Below are positions 1-7,813 of a DNA stretch of 64,000 nucleotides, piece by piece. Below the pieces are notes generated by a model. The model searched no databases and was not told the origin of the DNA. It was given only the letters and a program-made list of their open reading frames with translations. Numbering within the stretch: the stretch's first letter is position 1; each line of letters starts with the position of its first letter. A program made the translations under genes and the position numbers. The stretch spans positions 62,001 to 126,000 of the forward strand of contig NZ_AULH01000005.1 in the NCBI RefSeq assembly GCF_000425185.1, read 5' to 3'. Source of the stretch: Pleomorphomonas koreensis DSM 23070. GTDB lineage: Bacteria > Pseudomonadota > Alphaproteobacteria > Rhizobiales > Pleomorphomonadaceae.

Positions 1-130
1 CAACCGTCCGTTCGCAAGGCCGAGAATACGAAAGGGCACTCGCGAAAAGCAATTACCCGGGGAACACACTCACCAAACAAATGGCGCATAAGGCAAAAAT
101 GTCGCCGGCGCCCGACCGGAAGACCCAAAA

Positions 131-160
131 TAGAAAAGGCCCGGACAAGCCGGGCCTTTC
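131..160 (-). terminator. Intrinsic terminator of the porin gene
   Basis: The arm AAAGGCCCGG (135-144) pairs perfectly with CCGGGCCTTT (150-159) around a 5-base loop. Read on the minus strand the stem runs into TTTTCTATTTT, a good U-tract. It begins about 25 bases beyond the porin stop codon, so it is the porin transcript end. Bases 1-130 show no convincing gene. Confidence 0.85.
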
Positions 161-184
161 CCTCAAACCCCGAAGGGATTTATA

Positions 185-1351
185 TTACCAGTTGCGGGTC
201 AGCTTGAGCATGCCGTCCCAGTTGTCGTCGTTCTGGTTGACGTAGTTCACTTCGGCCGTCAGGATGAGGTCCGGCGTGAAGGCGTAGTCAGCACCGAGCT
301 GGGCAATCGTGGCGGTGTCCTGCTTGTCCCAGAACTTAGCACCGAGACCGGCATAGATGTCGAGAGCATCGGTGGCCTGGAACTTCAGAGCGCCAGCGGC
401 ACCGAAGTAGTTGTCAGACCCGACGGCAGCGCTGAAGGTGTCGTAGTCGACATAGGTGCCGACCAGACGAGCGCTGAGCTTGTCGATGAGCTTGAGGTCG
501 GCCGTGGCCTTGACGCCCCAAACGTCGTTGTTGCCATCAAACGTCTGGTAGAAGCCCGACAGGTCGACCGAACCCCACGACTGATCCCTGACGCCGAGAC
601 GAGCGGTGTACATCAGCTCGGCATCGTAGCCGTCAACCCACACCACCGGGGCCCACTTGTGGTCACCCGAGGTATCCGAGGCCAGGATGCCAGCGCCGGC
701 ATAGAAACCGCCACCAAGGCTGTCGACCATGATCTGGGCGCCCGTGGTGCTCTGGTCGAACTCACCGAAGATAGCACCGGTGTCGCCATAGAACACGTCG
801 CCGTAGGCATTGCCGATCTTGCCGACGGTCAGGTAACCGACCTGAATGAAGGCATCGTCAGCCGAGAGAGAACCGTCGGCGCTATCGAGCTGAAGCACGA
901 AGAACGAACGGACGGTACCAAGATCCGAAGCCGTGCGGGCGTCGAACTTGACCTGAGCGTCGGTCTTGAAATTAATACGCTTGCCCGTAACGGCAGGAGT
1001 ATTCACAGCGCTGAAATCAGTAGTACCAGTGGTCGTGTTAAGAGCGGCAGCAGCGGCAGTAGCGGCAGCAGCGGAGCTATAAGTACCAATAAGAGCGCCG
1101 CCATTGACGACCGTATAAGACGCATCCGAGAGCGTCGCATGGTTGCTATAGGCAACGCGAGCGCGGACGCGGCCGGAGATGTCCAGGCAGGTCTCGGTGC
1201 CGGGGATGTAGAAGAAGCCGGCGCCGTAGGCGTCGCAAACCTTCACGTAGTCAACAGCGGCCGGAGCGGCTTCGCCCGGCAGGTCGGCGGCGTAAGCGCC
1301 CGTGGCGACCATCAGGCCGGCGGCGGTGCCGAGCAGCGTCTTCATGTTCAT
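185..1351 (-). CDS. Outer-membrane porin, Omp2/RopA type
   Basis: A 388-residue general porin of the alphaproteobacterial Porin_2 family, forming a trimeric beta-barrel for passive diffusion of small hydrophilic solutes. The chosen ATG gives a signal peptide of about 21 residues ending in AYA before ADLP. The mature protein shows the family's N-terminal block with two cysteines (VKVCDAYG and TETCLDISG) and ends in the aromatic RNW expected for recognition by the BAM machinery. The start is the ATG preceded at 7 bases by GGAGG (1359-1363); an in-frame ATG seven codons upstream lies before that ribosome site and is unlikely. Residues about 92-123 are an Ala/Thr-rich low-complexity stretch, probably a surface loop. 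It is monocistronic with its own terminator. Substrate selectivity cannot be read from the sequence. Confidence 0.93.
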   Translation of the reverse strand: MNMKTLLGTAAGLMVATGAYAADLPGEAAPAAVDYVKVCDAYGAGFFYIPGTETCLDISGRVRARVAYSNHATLSDASYTVVNGGALIGTYSSAAAATAAAAALNTTTGTTDFSAVNTPAVTGKRINFKTDAQVKFDARTASDLGTVRSFFVLQLDSADGSLSADDAFIQVGYLTVGKIGNAYGDVFYGDTGAIFGEFDQSTTGAQIMVDSLGGGFYAGAGILASDTSGDHKWAPVVWVDGYDAELMYTARLGVRDQSWGSVDLSGFYQTFDGNNDVWGVKATADLKLIDKLSARLVGTYVDYDTFSAAVGSDNYFGAAGALKFQATDALDIYAGLGAKFWDKQDTATIAQLGADYAFTPDLILTAEVNYVNQNDDNWDGMLKLTRNW

Positions 1352-1934
1352 TTCCTGACCTCCAAAAGTCATCTAGAGAAAGAACCCTTCCCTGCCTGAC
1401 AACAAACGGCCTGACCGTCATCATCGCTGGCGTGGAACCGGTTCCGGTTCTTTGCCGCCTTGCTCAGCCGCCCAACCACCCCAGGCAGATCGACTTCACG
1501 TGGCGGTGAGTTCCGTCTCCCGAAATCTCACGACGCTAGTGATGGCCGATCCTGAGCCGGTCTTCAACGGGAAAGACGCCGGCAATCCGGCCGCGACGGC
1601 TAATCGAAAACCCATGTTGCAGTTTTGCCACTCCCCTGCCACCCCCCTGGGGCGCAATGATTAACGAGTGGTTAAGTTCCTGCTTCAAAAGGGAATTGAC
1701 GATTTCCAAGCCATTAGCATCCGGGGATTTTCCACAGGGCTCCGGGAACCTACTCATAACCAAACGGCTAGGGCGGGGCGCCCGGTTCGGAGGCTACGGC
1801 GGGAAGTCGACAGTCTTTCGCCGGCGAATCTGTCCCGATGGAATCGGGCGTGCGACCGCCGCCTTCGCCCTTGCCGGCGGACCGCCTTTCGGATTGGATG
1901 CCTGTCGACGCCGCCGCTTCACCGGAACCCGTCC
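1352..1934. other. 583-base gene-free region between porin and BenE-type transporter
   Basis: No ORF here looks coding. The stretch carries the leader of the minus-strand porin gene and the upstream region of the plus-strand transporter. It contains a 12-base palindrome GGAACCGGTTCC (1434-1445), a perfect CtrA-type box (1661-1675), a DnaA-box-like TTTTCCACA (1728-1736, one mismatch to TTATCCACA) and two GAATC (GANTC, CcrM-type) sites at 1826 and 1841. No confident -35/-10 pair was seen for either gene. Confidence 0.7.
1661..1675. promoter_or_regulatory. CtrA-type binding box TTAA-N7-TTAA
   Basis: TTAA, seven bases (CGAGTGG), TTAA: a perfect match to the palindromic binding consensus of the alphaproteobacterial cell-cycle regulator CtrA. 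Its sits 310 bases from the porin start and 260 from the transporter start, inside a non-coding region. That it is bound by CtrA, and which gene it serves, is inference. Confidence 0.55.
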
Positions 1935-3101
1935 ATGACCTCTCGTCCCTCGCCGCAGGCTGTTGCCGCTGGCCTCATCGCCGCGTTCGTCGGATTCGGC
2001 GGCGCCTTCACCGTGGTGGTCAGCGGCCTCACCGCCGCCGGCGCCTCGCCGGCCGAGGCTGCCTCCGGGCTGATGGCCGTCACCGTCGCCATGGGGCTAT
2101 CGGGCATCCTGCTCAGCCTCCGCTTCCGCATGCCGATCTCGGTGGCATGGTCGACGCCGGGCGCCGCGCTGCTCGCCTCTTCCGGCGCGGTGGCCGGCGG
2201 CTATTCCTACGCGGTCGGCGCCTTCCTTATAACGGGCGCGCTGCTGATGCTGTCCGGCGTCGTACGGCCGCTCGGCCGGGCGGTCGCCGCCATCCCGACA
2301 CCGATCGCCTCGGCCATGCTGGCCGGCGTGCTGCTGTCGCTCTGCCTGGCGCCAGTGAAGGCGGTGGCCGTGTCGCCGCTCGCCGGCCTCGCGGTGGTCG
2401 CCACCTGGCTGGTCGTCGGCCTGTGGCGCAAGGTGCTGGCCGTACCGGCCGCGGTGATCGTCGCCGCCGTCATCATCGCCATGACGACGCCGATCCCCGC
2501 CGCGGTGACCGAGGGCCTGATGCCGTCGCCGCTGCTCATCGCCCCGCATTTCAGCTTCGCCGCACTGATCGGCACGGCGCTGCCGCTCTATGTCGTCACC
2601 ATGGCGGCGCAGAACATTCCCGGCATGGCCGTGCTCAACGCCAACGGCTACCGGCCGGAGTTCGGCCCGATCCTCCGAAACACCGGCGCCTTCACCCTCC
2701 TCGCCGCGCCGTTCGGCGGCCACGCCGTCAACCTCGCGGCGATTACCGCTGCTCTGTGCGCCGGCCCCGATGCCGACCGCGACCAGAACGCCCGCTACTG
2801 GGCGGCCGTCGTCTGCGGCATCGCTTATGTCATGGTCGGCCTTGTTTCGGGCGCCGCCACCGCCTTCATCGCCGCGGCGCCGCCCATCCTGATCGAGGCG
2901 GTGGCCGGCCTCGCCCTGCTCGGCGCCTTTGGCGCGTCCACCTCGACGGCGCTCACCGCCGCCGAGACGCGCGAGGCGGCCGTCGTCACCTTTCTGGTCA
3001 CCGCCTCCGGCGTCGGCTTCCTCGGCATTCCCGGCGCCTTCTGGGGGCTGGTCGCCGGCATCGCCGTCCACCTCGTCAATCGCGCCAGGGTTGCCCGATG
3101 A
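1935..3101 (+). CDS. BenE/YdcO family proton-coupled aromatic acid transporter
   Basis: A 388-residue integral membrane protein of the BenE family (benzoate:H+ symporters), which has this usual length. The sequence is almost continuous hydrophobic segments (about 11-12), with the family-typical N-terminus in which a Gly-rich GFGGAF stretch precedes the second segment and SGLTAAGAS follows. An open frame extends upstream, but the ATG here is the first that gives a BenE-like N-terminus. It overlaps the next gene by ATGA (3098-3101), so the two are translationally coupled. No aromatic degradation genes lie nearby, so the benzoate substrate is only a family label; YdcO-type members have no proven substrate. 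Confidence 0.85.
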   Translation: MTSRPSPQAVAAGLIAAFVGFGGAFTVVVSGLTAAGASPAEAASGLMAVTVAMGLSGILLSLRFRMPISVAWSTPGAALLASSGAVAGGYSYAVGAFLITGALLMLSGVVRPLGRAVAAIPTPIASAMLAGVLLSLCLAPVKAVAVSPLAGLAVVATWLVVGLWRKVLAVPAAVIVAAVIIAMTTPIPAAVTEGLMPSPLLIAPHFSFAALIGTALPLYVVTMAAQNIPGMAVLNANGYRPEFGPILRNTGAFTLLAAPFGGHAVNLAAITAALCAGPDADRDQNARYWAAVVCGIAYVMVGLVSGAATAFIAAAPPILIEAVAGLALLGAFGASTSTALTAAETREAAVVTFLVTASGVGFLGIPGAFWGLVAGIAVHLVNRARVAR

Positions 3102-3670
3102 TCTATCTCGTCCGCCACGGCCAGACGCTCTGGAACACCGAGACCCGCTTCCAGGGGCAGTTCGATTCCCCGCTCACCGACCTCGGTCGCGCCCAGGCGG
3201 AACGCATCGGCCGGGCGCTCGCCGCCGAGATCGGCCCGCGCGCCATGCCGATCCGTGCCTATGTCAGCCCGCTCGGCCGCGCCCGCGCCACGGCGGCGCT
3301 GATCGGCCGGGCGCTGCCGATGGACATCGTCGAGGAGCCGCGGCTGATGGAGGTGCATTTCGGCGACTGGGAAGGCCTGACGCGCGAGGACATCCTCGCC
3401 CGCTTCGGCGCCGATCAGTCGGTGCGGCCGATGGACTGGCAGTTCCAGGCGCCGGGCGGCGAGACGCTCGACACGGTGCTCGCCCGCGTCGGCCTCTGGT
3501 ACGAGACGGCGGAAGCGCCGGCCGTCGTCGTCACCCACGGCATCATCAGCCGCCTGGTGCGCGGCCTCCACGCCAGCCTCGGCCACGCCGAAATGCTGGC
3601 GCTGCCCGTGTCGCAGGACGGCTTCTTCCGGCTCGACGGCGGGCGCATCGACTTCGTGCCGGCGCCGTGA
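3098..3670 (+). CDS. Histidine phosphatase (phosphoglycerate mutase-like) family protein
   Basis: A 190-residue cytoplasmic protein of the branch-2,3-independent histidine phosphatase superfamily. The catalytic RHG motif is in LVRHGQTLWN at residues 5-8, the ring Arg in the SPLGRARATA segment, the acid in LMEVHFGDWEGLT, and the second histidine in VVVTHGIISR. These are the residues of cobalamin/sugar-phosphate type phosphatases rather than a glycolytic mutase. Substrate unknown. The ATG overlaps the stop of the transporter gene upstream, a stable operon arrangement that does not itself reveal the substrate. Confidence 0.9.
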   Translation: MIYLVRHGQTLWNTETRFQGQFDSPLTDLGRAQAERIGRALAAEIGPRAMPIRAYVSPLGRARATAALIGRALPMDIVEEPRLMEVHFGDWEGLTREDILARFGADQSVRPMDWQFQAPGGETLDTVLARVGLWYETAEAPAVVVTHGIISRLVRGLHASLGHAEMLALPVSQDGFFRLDGGRIDFVPAP

Positions 3671-3747
3671 CGGCCGGCCGACCGATCGGTCAAATCCTGG
3701 TGTGAAGGGCGTGATCGGCCGCCTGCGGGCTCGCCAGGCTGGCGGTT

Positions 3748-4470
3748 ATGCCCTATGGTTCCCTCATCATGACCTTCTGGCAGCAATTCTCCGCCGTCAT
3801 CGCCCGCATCCCCGATGCGGTCACCTGCGTCTTCCAGTGCGTCGTCGACCTGCTGCGCGACACGCTGTCGCCGGAGGCTCGCCGCGGGGTTGCTTTCACT
3901 TCGGCGATGATCTCCCTGTCCGCCAAGATGGCCAAGGCGGACGGCGTCGTCACCGCCGACGAGGTGGCGGTGGTGGAAAAGCTGTTCCAGGTGCCGCCGG
4001 AAGAGAAGCGCCACGTGGCGCGCCTGTTCAATCTCGCAAAGCAGGACATCGCCGGCTACGAGTATTACGCGAAGCGCATCCGCGCGCTCTACGAAACGGA
4101 CATGGAAACGCTGGAGGACATCCTCGACGGCCTGTTCGTCATCGCCACCGCCGACGGCCACCTGCACGACGACGAACTCGCCTTCCTCCAGACCGTCGCC
4201 GCCATCTTCCGCGTGCCCGAGGCGGCCTTCCACCGCATCTTCGCCCGCCACGCGGCCGGCGACGCCCGCTGTCCCTATGCGGTGCTCGGTCTCGCCCCCG
4301 GCGCCGACGACGCAACGGTGAAGAAGGCCTGGCGCCGCCTCGTCTCCGAGCACCACCCCGACCGGGTGCAGGCGCGCGGCCTGCCGGCCGACTTCGTCCG
4401 CGTCGCCACCGAGCGCGTGGCGGCGATCAACGCGGCCTACAGCGCCATCACCCGGCAGGCGGCGGCCTGA
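3748..4470 (+). CDS. DjlA-like co-chaperone: TerB domain plus C-terminal J domain
   Basis: 240 residues. The N-terminal two thirds form a TerB-like helical domain (two acidic, AD-containing repeats at ISLSAKMAKADGVVT and FVIATADGHLHDDE). The last 65 residues are a J domain with YAVLGLAPGADD and the essential HPD tripeptide in EHHPDRV, which stimulates DnaK ATPase activity. This is the DjlA architecture, but no clear N-terminal membrane anchor is present; the only hydrophobic stretch is weak. A second ATG seven codons in (MTFWQQF) is an alternative start. It stands alone between the phosphatase and an acetyltransferase gene. Confidence 0.88.
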   Translation: MPYGSLIMTFWQQFSAVIARIPDAVTCVFQCVVDLLRDTLSPEARRGVAFTSAMISLSAKMAKADGVVTADEVAVVEKLFQVPPEEKRHVARLFNLAKQDIAGYEYYAKRIRALYETDMETLEDILDGLFVIATADGHLHDDELAFLQTVAAIFRVPEAAFHRIFARHAAGDARCPYAVLGLAPGADDATVKKAWRRLVSEHHPDRVQARGLPADFVRVATERVAAINAAYSAITRQAAA

Positions 4471-4520
4471 GGCGCGCGACCGCTCTGGCGAGGTCGCGGC
4501 GCTTCAGCTATTGACGTGTC

Positions 4521-5156
4521 ATGACCGACACCTCCTTCCTGTCCGACGGCTACCATGCCCTCGCCCCCGGCAAGCTTGCCAACGTCGTCACCTTCCTGGA
4601 GATGACCGAGCCGCCGGCCCGGCCGCCCCGGCCGGCGCCCGCCGGCTATGCTCTGGAGCCGGTCGGCCGCTGGGACGCCGACACCTTTCTCGACCTCTAC
4701 AGGGAGATCGGCTGGGAGTGGCTGTGGAGTTCGCGCCTGCTGATGGCGCGCGACAAGCTCGAAGCCAAGCTCGCCGCGCCGCACATGCGCTCCTGGTGCC
4801 CGGTGAAGGACGGCCGGCGCATGGGCATCGTCGAAATGGACCTTTCCAAGCCGCAGGAAACGGAGATCTCCTTCTTCGGCCTGGTGCCGGAGGCGGTCGG
4901 CGGCGGCATCGGCGGCTGGCTGATGCGGGAAGCGATCGCCATCGCCTTCGCGCGGCCGGGCGTCAGGCGCCTCTGGCTGCACACCTGCCACTTCGACAGC
5001 CCGCAGGCGCTGCCCTTCTACATGCACATGGGCTTTGTGCCCTACGCCCGCGCCGTCGAGGTGCATGACGACGTCCGCCTTCTCGGCCGGCTCGGCGAGG
5101 ATGCCGGCCCGCATATCCCGGTGATCCGGAACGGCCGCCGGCCGGATCTGGACTGA
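4521..5156 (+). CDS. GNAT family N-acetyltransferase
   Basis: 211 residues with a GNAT fold in the central and C-terminal parts: a beta-strand with [18 protein letters not shown] supplies the acetyl-CoA pyrophosphate loop (the Q/R-x-x-G-x-G/A signature in relaxed form), followed by the helix AIAIAF and the strand RLWLHTCHFDSPQALPFYMHMGF, the usual motif-B ending. The N-terminal 45 residues are Pro-rich and poorly conserved in appearance. Substrate unknown; whether it acetylates a protein or a small molecule cannot be judged. It is followed by 111 bases holding the amn leader hairpin. Confidence 0.85.
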   Translation: MTDTSFLSDGYHALAPGKLANVVTFLEMTEPPARPPRPAPAGYALEPVGRWDADTFLDLYREIGWEWLWSSRLLMARDKLEAKLAAPHMRSWCPVKDGRRMGIVEMDLSKPQETEISFFGLVPEAVGGGIGGWLMREAIAIAFARPGVRRLWLHTCHFDSPQALPFYMHMGFVPYARAVEVHDDVRLLGRLGEDAGPHIPVIRNGRRPDLD

Positions 5157-5208
5157 CGGCCGGCCGCACAAACGGGGACTGGCTTCGCCGTCATCTTGTG
5201 GTATTGAC

Positions 5209-5259
5209 CTTGCGGTACCAGCCCGAAGGACCAACCATCCGACGGGCACGTACCGCAAG
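5209..5259 (+). promoter_or_regulatory. Structured leader hairpin before amn
   Basis: Ten bases CTTGCGGTAC (5209-5218) pair perfectly with GTACCGCAAG (5250-5259). Inside, GCCCG (5221-5225) pairs with CGGGC (5243-5247) and GGA with TCC, separated by symmetrical two-base internal loops. The outer stem ends eight bases before the amn ATG, covering the place where a ribosome site should be. It could act as RNA (attenuation of translation) or as a DNA operator; no known riboswitch class was recognised. Confidence 0.5.
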
Positions 5260-5267
5260 AGACCGAT

Positions 5268-6767
5268 ATGACCGCATCCGAGCGCCCGGCTCCCGTTTTC
5301 ATCGACAGTCCCCCCCGCCTGCCCATGACCAGCTTCCGCGACGCGGAAGCCGCCGTCGACCGCCTGATCGAGATCTACGACCGCAACACCGCCTTCCTCC
5401 GCTCGTCCTTCGAGGCGGTGGTGCAGGGCGCCGTGCCCGAGGGCCGCATCCGCGCCTATTACCCGCTGATCCGGGTGGCCACCGACACGCACGGCCGCGC
5501 CGACTCGCGCCTCTCCTACGGCCAGTTCAACGGCCCCGGCGTCTACGAGACCACCGTGTCGCGGCCCGAGCTGTTCCGCACCTATCTCGTCGACCAGCTC
5601 GAAGTGATCCTGCGCAACTACGACGCGCCGATCGAGATCGGCGAGAGTTCACTGCCGATCCCCCTGCATTTCGCCTTCTTCGAGGGCGCCTATGTCGAGG
5701 GGGCGCTGATGGACACGTTGCCGCGCCCGTTGCGCGACATGTTCGACGTACCCGACCTCACCGTCACCGACGACGCCATCGTCAACGGCACGCTCGATCC
5801 GAAGATCGGCGATCCGCTGCCGCTCGCTCCGTTCACGGCGCCGCGCATCGACTATTCGCTGCACCGCCTGCAGCACTACACCGCCACCTCGCCGCGCTTC
5901 TTCCAGAACTTCGTGCTGTTCACCAACTATCAGTTCTACGTCGACGAGTTCGCCTCCCGCGCCCGCGAGATGATGGCCTCCGGCCAGGGCGACTACGAGG
6001 CGTTCATCGAGCCCGGCAACCAGCTGACGCCGCTCGGCGAGGCGGCGCCGGTGGAAGGCGAGGAATTGTCGCGGCTGCCGCAGATGCCGGCCTACCACCT
6101 CGTCCGCTCGGACCATTCCGGCATCACGCTGGTCAACATCGGCGTCGGCCCGTCGAACGCCAAGACCATCACCGACCACGTCGCCGTGCTCAGGCCGCAC
6201 GCCTGGGTGATGCTCGGCCACTGCGCCGGCCTCCGCAACAGCCAGGCGCTCGGCGACTACGTGCTGGCCCACGGCTATGTGCGCGACGACCACGTGCTCG
6301 ACGCCGACCTGCCGCTGTGGATTCCCATTCCGCCGCTGGCCGAGATCCAGGTGGCGCTCGAAGGCTCGGTGGCCGAGGTGACCGGCCTCACCGGCTGGGA
6401 CCTCAAGCGCATCATGCGCACCGGCACCGTCGCCACCATCGACAACCGCAATTGGGAGTTGCGCGACCAGCGCGAGCTGGTGCAGCGCTTCTCGCAGTCG
6501 CGGGCCATCGGCCTCGACATGGAATCGGCGACCATCGCCGCCAACGGCTTCCGTTTCCGCGTGCCCTACGGCACGCTGCTCTGCGTCTCCGACAAGCCGC
6601 TGCACGGCGAGCTGAAGCTGCCGGGCATGGCGAGCGCCTTCTACCGGCGGCAGGTCAGCCAGCATCTCACCATCGGCATCCGCGCCATGGAGAAGCTGCG
6701 CGACATGGCGCCGGAGCGGCTGCATTCGCGCAAGCTGCGCTCCTTCATGGAAACGGCCTTCCAGTAG
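5268..6767 (+). CDS. amn: AMP nucleosidase
   Basis: 499 residues, close to the E. coli enzyme in length. It hydrolyses AMP to adenine and ribose 5-phosphate, controlling the adenylate pool. The N-terminal AMP-nucleosidase domain covers about residues 20-190; the C-terminal nucleoside phosphorylase fold carries the nucleotide-binding blocks GHCAGLRNSQ, the WIPIPPLAEIQ linker and the active-site LDMESATIAANGFRF with the downstream SDKPLHGELK. The ATG at this position is kept because a downstream ATG (residue 20) follows proline-rich sequence without a better ribosome site. A strong hairpin lies directly upstream, suggesting leader-mediated control. The HAD gene follows after 25 bases and may be co-transcribed. 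Confidence 0.96.
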   Translation: MTASERPAPVFIDSPPRLPMTSFRDAEAAVDRLIEIYDRNTAFLRSSFEAVVQGAVPEGRIRAYYPLIRVATDTHGRADSRLSYGQFNGPGVYETTVSRPELFRTYLVDQLEVILRNYDAPIEIGESSLPIPLHFAFFEGAYVEGALMDTLPRPLRDMFDVPDLTVTDDAIVNGTLDPKIGDPLPLAPFTAPRIDYSLHRLQHYTATSPRFFQNFVLFTNYQFYVDEFASRAREMMASGQGDYEAFIEPGNQLTPLGEAAPVEGEELSRLPQMPAYHLVRSDHSGITLVNIGVGPSNAKTITDHVAVLRPHAWVMLGHCAGLRNSQALGDYVLAHGYVRDDHVLDADLPLWIPIPPLAEIQVALEGSVAEVTGLTGWDLKRIMRTGTVATIDNRNWELRDQRELVQRFSQSRAIGLDMESATIAANGFRFRVPYGTLLCVSDKPLHGELKLPGMASAFYRRQVSQHLTIGIRAMEKLRDMAPERLHSRKLRSFMETAFQ

Positions 6768-6792
6768 GCCGCTCCCTTCTCATCCGCAACAC

Positions 6793-7482
6793 ATGGACCT
6801 TCCTATGCTGACCATCTTCGACTGCGACGGCGTGCTCATCGATTCCGAGATCATCTCTTCGGAGGTCACCGCCAAGGTGCTCGGCGAGGAGGGCCTGACG
6901 ATCACCGCCGAGGAGATCACCGCCCGTTTCGCCGGGCTGGCCAGCGGCGAGATGGAGGCGATCCTGTCCGAGGAATCCGGCCTGCCGGTCAGCGGCCGCA
7001 TCAAGGAACGCATCCAGGAGGAGTTCGACCGCCGCATCGTCCACGTCAAGCCGGTGCCCGGCATCGTCGCCCTGCTCGACGCGCTCGACGGCCCGCGCTG
7101 CGTCGGCTCCAACGCCGATTCGGCCTATCTCAAGCGGGCACTGACCTCGGCCGGCCTCTGGGACCGTTTCAAGCCCTATGTCTTCTCGGCGCCCGATGTC
7201 GGCACCGGCAAGGGCAAGCCCGATCCCAACGTCTTCCTCCACGCCGCCCGCGAATTCGGCGTCGATCCCGCCGACACCATCGTCATCGAGGATTCCTTCG
7301 CCGGCGTCAGCGCCGCCGTGGCGGCCGGCATGCGGGCGATCGGCTTTACCGGCGGCGCCCATTCCTGGCCCGGTCACGCCGAGGTGCTGATGGAGGCCGG
7401 CGCCGAGACGGTGGTGCGCCGGCACGCCGACGTCGCGGCGGTGATCGAAGCCTTCCGCAATTGGGACGGCCGCGACCTCTGA
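6793..7482 (+). CDS. HAD-superfamily hydrolase, subfamily IA
   Basis: 229 residues with all four HAD motifs: I FDCDGVLIDSE (nucleophile Asp 10), II in VGSNADS, III Lys in GKGKPDP, and IV IEDSFAGVSAA. The helical cap between motifs I and II is of the beta-phosphoglucomutase/phosphoglycolate phosphatase type. Downstream of amn by 25 bases, so a phosphosugar or nucleotide released in AMP turnover is a possible substrate, but this is inference from position only. An alternative ATG four codons in is possible. Confidence 0.87.
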   Translation: MDLPMLTIFDCDGVLIDSEIISSEVTAKVLGEEGLTITAEEITARFAGLASGEMEAILSEESGLPVSGRIKERIQEEFDRRIVHVKPVPGIVALLDALDGPRCVGSNADSAYLKRALTSAGLWDRFKPYVFSAPDVGTGKGKPDPNVFLHAAREFGVDPADTIVIEDSFAGVSAAVAAGMRAIGFTGGAHSWPGHAEVLMEAGAETVVRRHADVAAVIEAFRNWDGRDL

Positions 7483-7498
7483 CGCGAATTCGCGAAGA

Positions 7499-7553
7499 TG
7501 CCGATGAGACATCGGCAAGCGGAATACCAGGGGGCTTCAATGCCTCCCGGTAT
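7499..7553. terminator. Convergent terminator hairpins
   Basis: Two hairpins fill the gap between the converging HAD and FlhB-like genes. The first is TGCCGATG/CATCGGCA (7499-7517, three-base loop). The second pairs ATACC and GGGGGC (7524-7535) with GCCTCC and GGTAT (7542-7553), with one mismatch and one G-U pair, touching the FlhB-like stop codon. Neither has a long T-run, so termination strength is uncertain. A 12-base palindrome CGCGAATTCGCG (7483-7494) directly follows the HAD stop. Confidence 0.5.
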
Positions 7554-7813
7554 CACGCCTTGCGGGCGGCGCGCAGCACGGCGGCGATCACCGCCGCCAC
7601 CGCCTTGTAGAGATCGACCGGGATCGTCTCGTCGAGCTTCAGCGTCGACAGCGCGTCGGCGAGCGCCGGGTTCTCCTCGATCGGCACGCCCGCCTCGCGC
7701 GCCTTGGCGACGATCGCCTCGGCGATATCGCCCTTGCCCGTGGCCACCACCTTCGGGGCATCCGGCGCGGCATATTGCAACGCCACCGCCTTGCGGATGT
7801 CTTTCTCGCTCAT
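7553..7813 (-). CDS. Stand-alone FlhB C-terminal domain protein (EscU/YscU/HrcU family; FlhX/YlqH-like)
   Basis: 86 residues matching only the cytoplasmic C-terminal domain of the flagellar export switch FlhB: KAVALQY, APKVVATGKGD, EAGVPIEENPALADAL and IPVDLYKAVAAVIA align with the segment that follows the NPTH self-cleavage site in FlhB. The NPTH loop and the four membrane helices are absent. Such orphan domains (Helicobacter FlhX, Bacillus YlqH) can replace the cleaved FlhB fragment in specificity switching. Its ATG overlaps the stop of the FliK-like gene by four bases, the same gene pair as ylqG-ylqH of Bacillus, so the two are translationally coupled. Role here is inference. Confidence 0.88.
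   Translation of the reverse strand: MSEKDIRKAVALQYAAPDAPKVVATGKGDIAEAIVAKAREAGVPIEENPALADALSTLKLDETIPVDLYKAVAAVIAAVLRAARKA

Noticed and set aside
1661-1845. Chromosome replication origin suggested by CtrA box, DnaA-like site and GANTC sites
   Set aside because: Only one imperfect DnaA-like 9-mer, no AT-rich unwinding region and no origin-linked genes (hemE, dnaA, parA/B, rpmH) nearby.
1935-3101. Benzoate degradation cluster
   Set aside because: The transporter is alone; no ben, cat or other aromatic ring-cleavage gene occurs in the window.
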